A program made the translations under genes and the position numbers. From Lachnospiraceae bacterium (GTDB lineage Bacteria > Bacillota > Clostridia > Lachnospirales > Lachnospiraceae), in NCBI GenBank assembly GCA_014804385.1, contig JAAUZW010000043.1, positions 1-6,262 of the forward strand: a DNA stretch of 6,262 bases. Reading direction: 5' to 3'. Positions 1 to 4,808 of the stretch are shown here, piece by piece. The notes under the pieces are model-generated. The model saw only the letters and a list, made by a program, of their open reading frames with translations, searched no databases and was not told the origin of the DNA. Position 1 is the stretch's first letter. Each line of letters opens with the position of its first letter.

Positions 1-131
1 AGTCCTTTTTCTATGCTGTTAGCTTCACTTACTGGATGAAAGTTTAAAAGTACAGAATATGCTGTAACTAAGCGGTGCAAGACATCTTGAACAACTATTG
101 GATGAATAATTCAGGTTAAGTTATATAGCAG
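1..131. other. Intergenic stretch, no supported gene
   Basis: No open frame with a start codon and ribosome binding site is visible on either strand. On the plus strand the frame beginning at base 2 ends in a helical-looking tail (GARHLEQLLDE then stop at 107-109), but it is interrupted by stops at 20-22 and 65-67, so at most it is a decayed gene end. No convincing terminator for the leftward VOC gene was seen. Confidence 0.5.
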
Positions 132-494
132 TCACATCGGCGTTCCAACCTCAATCAGATTTCCGTCGGGATCATAAAAACGAACAACCTTCTTTCCCCA
201 GCTGTGCGTCATAAGCCGATTGACATATTCCGTTGAGGGATACAGTTTTTCAAGCTTTTGCACGAAGGCTTCGATATCACTTTCTTCAAAATACAGTTCG
301 CTGGCATGATTCTTTGGGATGATATCTTTTCCAAGAAATTTCTTCCAGATTTTTTCATCCTGAAGGACAAGCCCTTCTGTGAGAATCACATTACCGTCAT
401 TGTCCAGTATTGCATCAAGTCCGAACAGGTCGTGGTAGAACTGCTTTGCTTTTTCTATATCTTTCACAGCGATCAATACATTTTTTAGTCTCAT
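132..494 (-). CDS. VOC family protein (glyoxalase/bleomycin-resistance fold)
   Basis: A complete 120-residue protein of the vicinal oxygen chelate superfamily, whose small members include glyoxalase I, extradiol dioxygenases and fosfomycin or bleomycin resistance proteins. The N-terminal KNVLIAVKDIEKAKQFYHDLFGL (residues 4-26) is the first beta-alpha unit. The C-terminal VVRFYDPDGNLIEVG (103-117) is the classic closing strand, with E115 in the usual metal-ligand position. An N-terminal metal-binding His is not obvious, so catalytic activity is uncertain. It starts five bases after the stop of the Rpn remnant. The only purine-rich site (GAGGAG, 512-517) lies 17 bases before the ATG, unusually far, so translation may depend on coupling with the upstream frame. 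It probably shares the promoter at 894-922. The substrate cannot be told from sequence; it acts in the cytoplasm, since no signal peptide is present. Confidence 0.85.
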   Translation of the reverse strand: MRLKNVLIAVKDIEKAKQFYHDLFGLDAILDNDGNVILTEGLVLQDEKIWKKFLGKDIIPKNHASELYFEESDIEAFVQKLEKLYPSTEYVNRLMTHSWGKKVVRFYDPDGNLIEVGTPM

Positions 495-499
495 ATGAT

Positions 500-715
500 T
501 TATATTTGAAACTCCTCAAACAGTTTTTTCTGGTATTCTGCGTCCTGTGCAGAGCGGATGATATCTTCCATACGGTTTTGCTCTGCAAGCAGTTGAATTA
601 AGCGGTTCATTTCCTGTTTACCCTCGCGCCTGCCTTCCTCTTTCATATCGAAATCATGCAGAAGTTCATTCATATACTCTCGTCTCCATTTCTCATTCTG
701 TTTTGCACGTTTCAC
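500..715 (-). pseudogene. C-terminal remnant of an Rpn/PD-(D/E)XK nuclease-transposase family protein
   Basis: The 71-codon frame reads as the tail of an Rpn family recombination-promoting nuclease, proteins normally near 300 residues. Recognisable pieces are KQNEKWRREYM (residues 5-15), the basic and acidic low-complexity stretch EEGRREGKQEM (26-36), and the typical ending LIQLLAEQNRMEDIIRSAQD followed by YQKKLFEEFQI. The whole nuclease domain is missing. The homologous-looking frame seems to continue a few codons upstream of the GTG at 713-715 (RKKV) before an in-frame stop, so there is no proper start. I therefore call it a truncated relic rather than a small gene. It sits between the promoter at 894-922 and the VOC gene, with only five bases to the latter, so it may survive as a transcribed and perhaps translated leader. 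The family assignment rests on recalled sequence style, not on a search. Confidence 0.7.
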
Positions 716-735
716 TTTTTTTCTGATACATTACA

Positions 736-769
736 GAATCTCCCTTCTTTTGTACTCCGCAGGAGATTC
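736..769 (-). repeat. Inverted repeat that can mask a GGGAG site in the leftward transcript
   Basis: An 8-base perfect inverted repeat, GAATCTCC at 736-743 and GGAGATTC at 762-769, with an 18-base loop. In the leftward RNA the downstream arm contains a GGGAG that lies just before an ATG opening a 12-codon frame. The upstream arm's CTCC can also form a small local hairpin with GGAG next to it (CTCC-TGC-GGAG). The arrangement resembles Shine-Dalgarno masking, but function is inference. Confidence 0.3.
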
Positions 770-893
770 CGAACACTTTTTACTCAGGAAATCCCTGCTT
801 TAGTTTGTTGTGGATAAAAGCATAGATTTCTTTGATAAAAAGAGTCGATGTTAGAATAACTCAATAGAAAGATAGAATTCATGCTTTGAGATA

Positions 894-922
894 ACTATAG
901 CAATAGTACGGAATTCTGTCAA
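894..922 (-). promoter_or_regulatory. Sigma-A promoter reading leftward toward the Rpn remnant and VOC gene
   Basis: On the minus strand a perfect -35 TTGACA (917-922) is separated by exactly 17 bases from a -10 TATAGT (894-899, 5 of 6 matches). Predicted transcription starts near 887. That leaves about 390 bases of leader and Rpn remnant before the VOC start codon. Confidence 0.65.
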
Positions 923-970
923 GTAAGTGTTGTAATAAAATGCGTAGCATTCTCTTTTCAAAAATATTTC

Positions 971-999
971 TTGACATATAAATAGAATTATGATAGGTT
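971..999 (+). promoter_or_regulatory. Promoter of the leader peptide and GNAT transcript
   Basis: The perfect -35 TTGACA at 971-976 is followed after 17 bases by TAGGTT at 994-999. This is a poor -10 hexamer, but it is preceded by TG one base upstream (991-992), an extended -10 that compensates. Transcription would start near 1006, just before the leader peptide's ribosome binding site. It is divergent from the promoter at 894-922. Confidence 0.55.
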
Positions 1000-1025
1000 A
1001 TAAAAAAATTTTGGAGAACATGGAA

Positions 1026-1082
1026 ATGCAGAACTTACATTTTACAATGAATTATATGTACATGTATTACAGACGTACTTAG
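1026..1082 (+). CDS. Candidate 18-residue leader peptide of the GNAT attenuator
   Basis: A GGAG at 1013-1016 lies nine bases before ATG 1026, which opens the frame MQNLHFTMNYMYMYYRRT and stops at 1080-1082. An alternative ATG two codons earlier (1020) is too close to the GGAG. The peptide is rich in Met (4) and Tyr (4) and ends Tyr-Tyr-Arg-Arg-Thr. Its stop codon lies only 13 bases before segment 1 of the downstream hairpin set, so a ribosome paused at the last codons would cover or unwind that segment. This matches leader peptides that sense antibiotics or charged-tRNA shortage. Which of these applies is unknown, because no residue-specific arrest motif I know is an exact match. The frame is short, so the evidence is position and context rather than coding statistics. 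Confidence 0.55.
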   Translation: MQNLHFTMNYMYMYYRRT

Positions 1083-1095
1083 AAGTAATTGTGTT

Positions 1096-1239
1096 CCGAT
1101 TGGATGCACAGTTACGCAGGTAGGTCTGATATGTCTGTGCATATAAATCGGTAGGTGTAAGTCGTAATTTTTATAGAATGCTTGTAATTGCCGATAGTTT
1201 TAGGAGTGCACTGGACATATTATGTTTAGTGCATTTTTT
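1096..1239 (+). promoter_or_regulatory. Transcription attenuator (four-segment alternative pairing) before the GNAT gene
   Basis: Segment 1 is CCGATTGGATGCACAG (1096-1111). Segment 2 includes CTGTGCAT and AATCGG (1135-1151). Segment 3 includes CCGAT (1191-1195) and TGCACTGGACA (1207-1217). Segment 4 is TGTTTAGTGCA (1223-1233), followed by six T. Segments 1 and 2 pair over 8 plus 6 base pairs with a small internal loop and a 23-base apical loop. Segments 2 and 3 pair as TGTCTGTGCA (1133-1142) with 1207-1217, ten pairs with one bulge, plus ATCGG with CCGAT. Segments 3 and 4 form the terminator. When 1-2 forms, 3-4 can terminate transcription. When a ribosome stalled on the leader peptide blocks segment 1, 2-3 can form and destroy the terminator. 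The pairings are seen directly; the regulatory mechanism is inferred by analogy with known leader-peptide attenuators. Confidence 0.7.
1207..1239 (+). terminator. Intrinsic terminator inside the GNAT leader
   Basis: An 11-base-pair stem (two G-U pairs), TGCACTGGACA with TGTTTAGTGCA, closes a five-base loop and is followed directly by six T. It ends 20 bases before the GNAT start codon, so it is placed to control that gene rather than to end an upstream one. The GNAT ribosome binding site AAAGGAG (1248-1254) lies outside the stem, which favours control of transcription over control of translation. Confidence 0.75.
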
Positions 1240-1259
1240 GTGTTTAGAAAGGAGTTTTT

Positions 1260-1760
1260 ATGAAATTAGCAAATGGAACTGAGATTATTGTTAAACCTTA
1301 TCAAGAGGAAAATGCGGAGGAAATTGTCAATTTAATCATCCGGAATTTGAAAGAGGTAAATGTGAAAGATTATGGAGAAAAAGCCATAGCAGAACAGGTT
1401 CCCATATATGATGTGAACTGGTTAAAGAGCAGAGCAGGGTACGCACATGAGTATGTGTTTTGGAATGAAAATAAAATAGTGGGTATCGGCGGTATTACAA
1501 GTTTTTGGGGATGTCCTACGGAAAGCATACTGCTTAATATTTTTGTGCTGTCGGAATTTCATGGACAGGGGATTGGCAGCTATATCATTGATACCCTTGA
1601 ATCAGATGAACTGTTTTTAAGAGCAGAAAGAATAGAAATTCCCTCCTCTATTACAGCAGTGGAATTCTATCGTAAGAAAGGATATGATTATAAAAATGGT
1701 ATCAAGGAGTTGGATGATGAACAACATTATCGGTTAGAAAAATTTAGAGAACTTAATTAG
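1260..1760 (+). CDS. GNAT family N-acetyltransferase (attenuator-controlled)
   Basis: A 166-residue GCN5-related acetyltransferase, which moves acetyl from acetyl-CoA to an amine on a small molecule or protein. The acetyl-CoA pyrophosphate-binding motif is HGQGIG (residues 101-106) after the beta-4 strand ILLNIFVL (90-97). The closing VEFYRKKGYDY (134-144) is the usual motif B region. The N-terminal half has the beta-1 strand EIIVKPYQ and helix EENAEEIVNLI typical of the fold. Translation starts at ATG 1260, five bases after GGAG. Its 5' leader carries a candidate leader peptide and an attenuator, an arrangement often found before antibiotic-resistance genes. A role in modifying a translation-inhibiting drug is therefore plausible, but the substrate is not readable from the protein. 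A second GNAT gene follows after 94 bases without a clear terminator. Base composition is AT-richer than that of the genes to the right. Confidence 0.88.
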   Translation: MKLANGTEIIVKPYQEENAEEIVNLIIRNLKEVNVKDYGEKAIAEQVPIYDVNWLKSRAGYAHEYVFWNENKIVGIGGITSFWGCPTESILLNIFVLSEFHGQGIGSYIIDTLESDELFLRAERIEIPSSITAVEFYRKKGYDYKNGIKELDDEQHYRLEKFRELN

Positions 1761-1854
1761 AAACTGTGGATATATATGAACAGTAATAGCTAATATGATG
1801 CTTCTTTTAAAATGTGACAAAAAATAATAGTGATAAAACTAAGGAGTGGTTAAA

Positions 1855-2298
1855 ATGATAATCAGAATAATGAAAATTGAAGATTTTGAAAAGGTATATG
1901 ATTTATGGATACATACGGAAGGCATGGGATTGAATACAACAGATGATTCAAGGGAAGGAATTGCCCAATATTTATTACGAAATCCCAATACATGCTTTGT
2001 TGCTGAAGATAACGGAAAAATCATAGGCGTCATTTTGAGTGGACATGACGGGCGCAGAGGCTTTATATATCACACGACTGTCAGGAAAGAATGCAGGGGA
2101 CAGGGAATCGGGAAAAAACTGGTTGATTCAGCAATGTCAGCTTTGGAAGCAGAGGGCATACACAAAGTGGCATTGGTGGCATTTGAGAAAAATTTATTAG
2201 GCAATGCTTTCTGGGAAAAGACTGGATTTACTGTAAGGGATGACTTGGTTTATAGAAATAAAAATATACACCGACTTAAAAGGATTGATTTAATTTAA
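1855..2298 (+). CDS. GNAT family N-acetyltransferase (RimI/YpeA-like)
   Basis: A 147-residue acetyltransferase of the short RimI-like kind. MIIRIMKIEDFEKVYDLW is the usual N-terminal strand and helix. TCFVAEDNGKIIGVILSGHDG (residues 46-66) is the beta-2/beta-3 hairpin. VRKECRGQGIGKKLV (76-90) is the acetyl-CoA-binding motif with RGQGIG. ALVAFEKNLLGNAFWEKTGF (106-125) ends with the characteristic W-x-K-x-G-F. I start it at ATG 1855 because AAGGAG (1841-1846) is eight bases upstream; the in-frame GTG at 1846 overlaps that binding site and is unlikely. Relatives acetylate protein N termini or small amines; the target here is unknown. It likely shares the transcript of the preceding GNAT gene, which would place it under the same attenuator. 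Confidence 0.85.
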   Translation: MIIRIMKIEDFEKVYDLWIHTEGMGLNTTDDSREGIAQYLLRNPNTCFVAEDNGKIIGVILSGHDGRRGFIYHTTVRKECRGQGIGKKLVDSAMSALEAEGIHKVALVAFEKNLLGNAFWEKTGFTVRDDLVYRNKNIHRLKRIDLI

Positions 2299-2372
2299 TG
2301 CGGAGGTTACACAGAAGTCATTAACGAAAGACTTACATTGACATTTTATGAAAAAAAGGAGGCAGACAGAAT

Positions 2373-2998
2373 ATGAATGTAATAATACTTGGCTCCGGCG
2401 GTTGTGTCAGCACGCCTAGAGCATGTTGTAACTGTCGTGTATGTACAGAAGCGCGACAGAAAGTAGAACATATTTTATACAGTCATTGCGATCCCGATCA
2501 CACAATGGGAATGCGAGTGATTGAACAATTGAAAATGGATTGGCTTGCCGATTCGCTGGGAAAGAAACCGGACAGTCCGATAGAAATTTCTTCTTTACCT
2601 ACAATTCTGGAAGATATTAAGAAGCAAGGTACAAAGTATGGCTCATTTATTCAATATTATGAAGCAAAAGGTCTTGTTTGCGCAAAAGAAATCCGTGCTT
2701 TCAAAAAAGACAATATTTTGATTGAGCTGGTTCCGGTGGATGAACAAGAGCACGTGGCAATACAATTGTTGGAGACATATTAAAAGCTGGATTTATATTA
2801 AATGAAGATAACCCATTGAGAAAAGAACTATTTACTTTAGATGAAATTGATACGATACGGAATCGGTATGGAATCAAAGAAGTTATTATTACACATTTAG
2901 AGGAGGACTGGGGAAAGTCATATGACGATTATAGGGAATTAGAGAAAAAATTGAACTTAATACATTTTGCATATGATGGATTGAGAATAAGCCTATGA
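2373..2998 (+). pseudogene. Broken PhnP-like metallo-beta-lactamase-fold hydrolase
   Basis: The start is intact, with AAGGAGG (2356-2362) ten bases before ATG 2373. The first part has the family's opening strand MNVIILGSGGCVSTPR, the Cys cluster CCNCRVC (residues 18-24) that binds a structural zinc in PhnP-type proteins, and the metal motif SHCDPDH (37-43). Two defects are visible. The metal motif follows only seven residues after EARQK, so roughly 30-40 residues normally lying between them are missing in frame. After HVAI (about 2754-2761) the reading shifts: the original frame stops at 2781-2783 while the +2 frame continues as NTIVGDILKAGF, then as ITHLEEDWGKSYDDYRELEKK to the stop at 2996-2998. 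The central metal-ligand region appears deleted there too. PhnP-type enzymes are cyclic phosphate phosphodiesterases, but this copy should be inactive. Sequencing error could explain a frameshift but not the in-frame loss. Confidence 0.75.
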
Positions 2999-3006
2999 TC
3001 GGGGTT

Positions 3007-3026
3007 AGGGCTGGTTTTCCGGCCCT
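3007..3026. repeat. GC-rich hairpin, possible dispersed palindrome
   Basis: AGGGCTGG (3007-3014) and CCGGCCCT (3019-3026) pair over eight bases around TTTT. No T-run follows on either strand, so it is not a standard terminator. It starts nine bases after the end of the broken hydrolase. I have the impression that near-identical hairpins recur between genes in gut Clostridia, but this is recollection and not verified. Confidence 0.4.
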
Positions 3027-3040
3027 CCGGATAGAGGCAA

Positions 3041-3069
3041 TTGATTCAACAAGAAATATGCGGTATACT
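3041..3069 (+). promoter_or_regulatory. Promoter of the zinc-ribbon membrane protein gene
   Basis: TTGATT (3041-3046, 4 of 6) and TATACT (3064-3069, 5 of 6) are separated by exactly 17 bases. Transcription would start near 3076, giving a leader of about 64 bases to the ATG at 3140. The gene is therefore probably expressed separately from the decayed hydrolase upstream. Confidence 0.5.
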
Positions 3070-3139
3070 AAAATAATCAAGAATAACCAAAGAGGACAGC
3101 CGTGGCAGAATCAATACGGCGGAATGGAAGGATGACAGC

Positions 3140-3628
3140 ATGATTCAATTATTGTTTTTTATAATTGTTGGGGTAGTGATTTATAAGAGAGTGCAGAGCA
3201 TGAGGGAAGATAACGGTACGAAAGGAAACAATGCCGGGCCCAATACGATGACGAATCAGCCCAGTGCTCCCATTAGCCCGGCAGTGCCCGTAAATAGGAA
3301 TACGCAAATGGCAAAGCCGCCGAAACAAACAACAACTGTAGTAAAACCGGCAGTCAAAGAGACGAAGGAAGACGGCAAATCTACTACGGAATATCTGAAG
3401 GAAAAGGCGGAAGAGGACGCAAGACAGCACGCGAAAGAAAAGTTTGAGGAGCAGAAGCGGCTTTACGAGACGCGGGGCGGGCTTGCCGTGGCGGAGAGAT
3501 ACCTTGACGGGGATCTGATCCCCCAGGGCAAGCGGTGCGTCAAATGTGGTTACTGCGGCGCGGAAAATCTGGTGCCCATGCAGCCCAGAACGCGGTATAG
3601 CTGTTATTTCTGCAGGGAAGCGCTGTAA
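3140..3628 (+). CDS. Small membrane-anchored protein with coiled coil and C-terminal zinc ribbon
   Basis: A 162-residue protein I cannot assign to a named family. Residues 2-15 (IQLLFFIIVGVVIY) form one hydrophobic segment followed by positive residues K16 and R17, suggesting a membrane anchor with the rest in the cytoplasm. Residues about 28-75 are a Pro, Thr and Asn-rich linker. Residues 78-112 are highly charged and probably helical or coiled coil. The C terminus carries CVKCGYCGAEN (133-143) and SCYFCREAL (154-162): two CxxC knuckles (C136/C139 and C155/C158, with C133 as an extra) that should bind one zinc. The start is supported by AAGGA (3128-3132) seven bases before the ATG. GC content is visibly higher than in the acetyltransferase genes. 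A scaffold or regulatory role at the membrane is conceivable, but nothing in the sequence decides it. Confidence 0.8.
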   Translation: MIQLLFFIIVGVVIYKRVQSMREDNGTKGNNAGPNTMTNQPSAPISPAVPVNRNTQMAKPPKQTTTVVKPAVKETKEDGKSTTEYLKEKAEEDARQHAKEKFEEQKRLYETRGGLAVAERYLDGDLIPQGKRCVKCGYCGAENLVPMQPRTRYSCYFCREAL

Positions 3629-3666
3629 TGATTTCTTTGATCACTTGGTTATTGAAATTATTTTTT
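3627..3666 (+). terminator. Weak candidate terminator between convergent genes
   Basis: AATGATTTC (3627-3635) can pair with GAAATTATT (3654-3662), nine pairs including one G-U, around an 18-base loop, with a T-run at 3661-3666. It begins at the stop codon of the zinc-ribbon gene. The stem is AT-rich with a large loop, so efficiency would be low. It also overlaps the last codon of the convergent small gene. Confidence 0.3.
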
Positions 3667-3828
3667 GATATCTAACTCACTTGTGACAATACCAAAAGAT
3701 TCAAGTTTTACTTTTACCAAAGTTAACTGATATTCAAGTTCCTTTTCGGCATTGTCGGCATTTTTAATACGTTGCAAATTTGAATAAGTATCAATTAGAT
3801 TATTGATCATTTCCTTGTCACTTGGCAT
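3658..3828 (-). CDS. Small conserved-looking hypothetical protein
   Basis: A 56-residue acidic and lysine-rich protein starting MPSDKEMINNLIDTYSNLQ and ending ESFGIVTSELDIKK. It is predicted to be mostly helical (LIDTYSNLQRIKNA and KELEYQLTLVKVKLESFG) with no membrane segment, Cys or known motif. An ATG six codons earlier (3846) has no ribosome binding site, while AGGTGA lies about five to seven bases before the ATG at 3828; the promoter at 3856-3885 would also start transcripts right beside 3846. I therefore prefer the shorter form. It is convergent with the zinc-ribbon gene, with 29 bases between stops. Heptad-like spacing suggests a helical hairpin or dimer. The function is unknown. Confidence 0.55.
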   Translation of the reverse strand: MPSDKEMINNLIDTYSNLQRIKNADNAEKELEYQLTLVKVKLESFGIVTSELDIKK

Positions 3829-3855
3829 ATAGTCACCTACTTTCATATTGCGTGG

Positions 3856-3885
3856 TTTATATTGATTACTACAACCTTATGATAA
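3856..3885 (-). promoter_or_regulatory. Possible promoter of the 56-residue protein gene
   Basis: On the minus strand, TTATCA (3880-3885, 4 of 6) and TATAAA (3856-3861, 5 of 6) are separated by 18 bases. The predicted start near 3849 gives a leader of about 20 bases to the ATG at 3828, consistent with the chosen start. Confidence 0.35.
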
Positions 3886-3952
3886 AAGATTGGGTGAAAG
3901 GTGTAAAGTCTATTCAATCTATCAAGGCGCCGAAAGCAGAAAACAGGCACCG

Positions 3953-4756
3953 TTAGGAAAATCGTTCCATATACCAGCTATAGCCAGTGAAGATGACCGC
4001 TTTCTTTCCGCCTTGAAAAAGTGGGGCGGTAGACTGTTCAAACCATTTACGCACGGCTTGGACAGAATTCTTATCGCCTTCGATCTTGGCATTCACGTTT
4101 GATTGGATCATCATGAATTCGATAAAGGAATCCTGATCGAATTCATATTCCATTTCATGTTGGATTTGATCTTTCATCAGGAAACCGTATTGTGCCGCCT
4201 CCTCCTTTGTCCAGGCGGATTCGTTACGGAATGGTCTGGGGAACTCTTTTAAATAAACATCATGCCACCAGGTGGTGTATGCGGAACATTCTTTCATTTT
4301 GTCTGAGATCCAGAAATCATAGATTAACAGATAGCTGTGATCGCTCATCACGCTGCTCATTTCCTTTAAAAAGAGATCCTTATCTACCCACTGAACCACA
4401 CCGGCGGCAGAGACGATATCAAATCTTGTTTCAAACGCAGGCAGTTCTTCGGCGCTGCTCACAAAAAAATCGTATTCCTCTGCATTGGCGCATACTTCTC
4501 TTGCAACCGTGATCATTTCTCCGGAAATATCGGTTCCGGTTACGTGGCGGCAGATCGTTTTCAGTGCTTTTGACGACAGACCGGCGCCGCAGCCGATATC
4601 CAGTCCGTTGGTAAACATCCGGGAAGTGACATCTTCTTTGAAACGCTCTATGACCTGTTTATGCAAAAAGGGACGTTTTTTGTATCCCTCCGCAATTCTC
4701 TGAAAATCGAAATCTTTGGAGTCCATTATATGTTCTTTATCTTCCCGTTTTCCCAT
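3953..4756 (-). CDS. Class I SAM-dependent methyltransferase
   Basis: A 267-residue methyltransferase of the Methyltransf_11/UbiE-like type, which transfers a methyl group from S-adenosylmethionine. Motif I is GLDIGCGAGLSSKAL (residues 51-65), binding SAM. The acidic end of beta-2 is GTDISGEMI (74-82, D76). The post-II region is SSAEELPAFETRFDIVSAAGVVQWV (100-124), with the usual strand-4 loop. The C-terminal half, rich in Trp, Tyr and Phe (for example YDFWISDKM and TTWWHDVYLKEF), probably forms the acceptor pocket. The open frame extends further upstream, but I start at ATG 4756 because GAGGA (4767-4771) lies ten bases before it; ATG 4726 has no such site. It follows the AraC-type regulator gene by 52 bases on the same strand, with no terminator seen between, so the two are likely one operon. 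The substrate may be the small molecule that regulator senses, or a metabolite related to it. The acceptor cannot be named. Confidence 0.88.
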   Translation of the reverse strand: MGKREDKEHIMDSKDFDFQRIAEGYKKRPFLHKQVIERFKEDVTSRMFTNGLDIGCGAGLSSKALKTICRHVTGTDISGEMITVAREVCANAEEYDFFVSSAEELPAFETRFDIVSAAGVVQWVDKDLFLKEMSSVMSDHSYLLIYDFWISDKMKECSAYTTWWHDVYLKEFPRPFRNESAWTKEEAAQYGFLMKDQIQHEMEYEFDQDSFIEFMMIQSNVNAKIEGDKNSVQAVRKWFEQSTAPLFQGGKKAVIFTGYSWYMERFS

Positions 4757-4808
4757 AACGATTATTTCCTCAACAATTCTGGCGATTCTCCGGCTCTGAG
4801 AGTGTTTA

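Noticed and set aside
2..109. A plus-strand frame ending GARHLEQLLDE then stop, which could be the end of a gene entering from the left.
   Set aside because: It is interrupted by in-frame stops at 20-22 and 65-67, and too little is present to recognise a family.
885..920. AAATTG / CAATTT and AGAATTC / GAATTCT short inverted repeats in the intergenic regions (also near 5885-5909) as operator sites.
   Set aside because: They are short, AT-rich and widely spaced, as expected by chance in this DNA.
2995..3135. A 46-codon plus-strand frame whose ATG overlaps the stop of the broken hydrolase (ATGA) and which ends four bases before the zinc-ribbon gene's ATG.
   Set aside because: The layout looks like coupling, but there is no ribosome binding site, the frame runs through a GC-rich hairpin and over a good promoter (3041-3069), and the upstream gene is broken. 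It is more likely a chance frame.
3926..3951. GGCGCC / GGCACC pairing after the methyltransferase stop as a minus-strand terminator.
   Set aside because: It has only six base pairs including a wobble, with a large loop and no T-run in the leftward direction.
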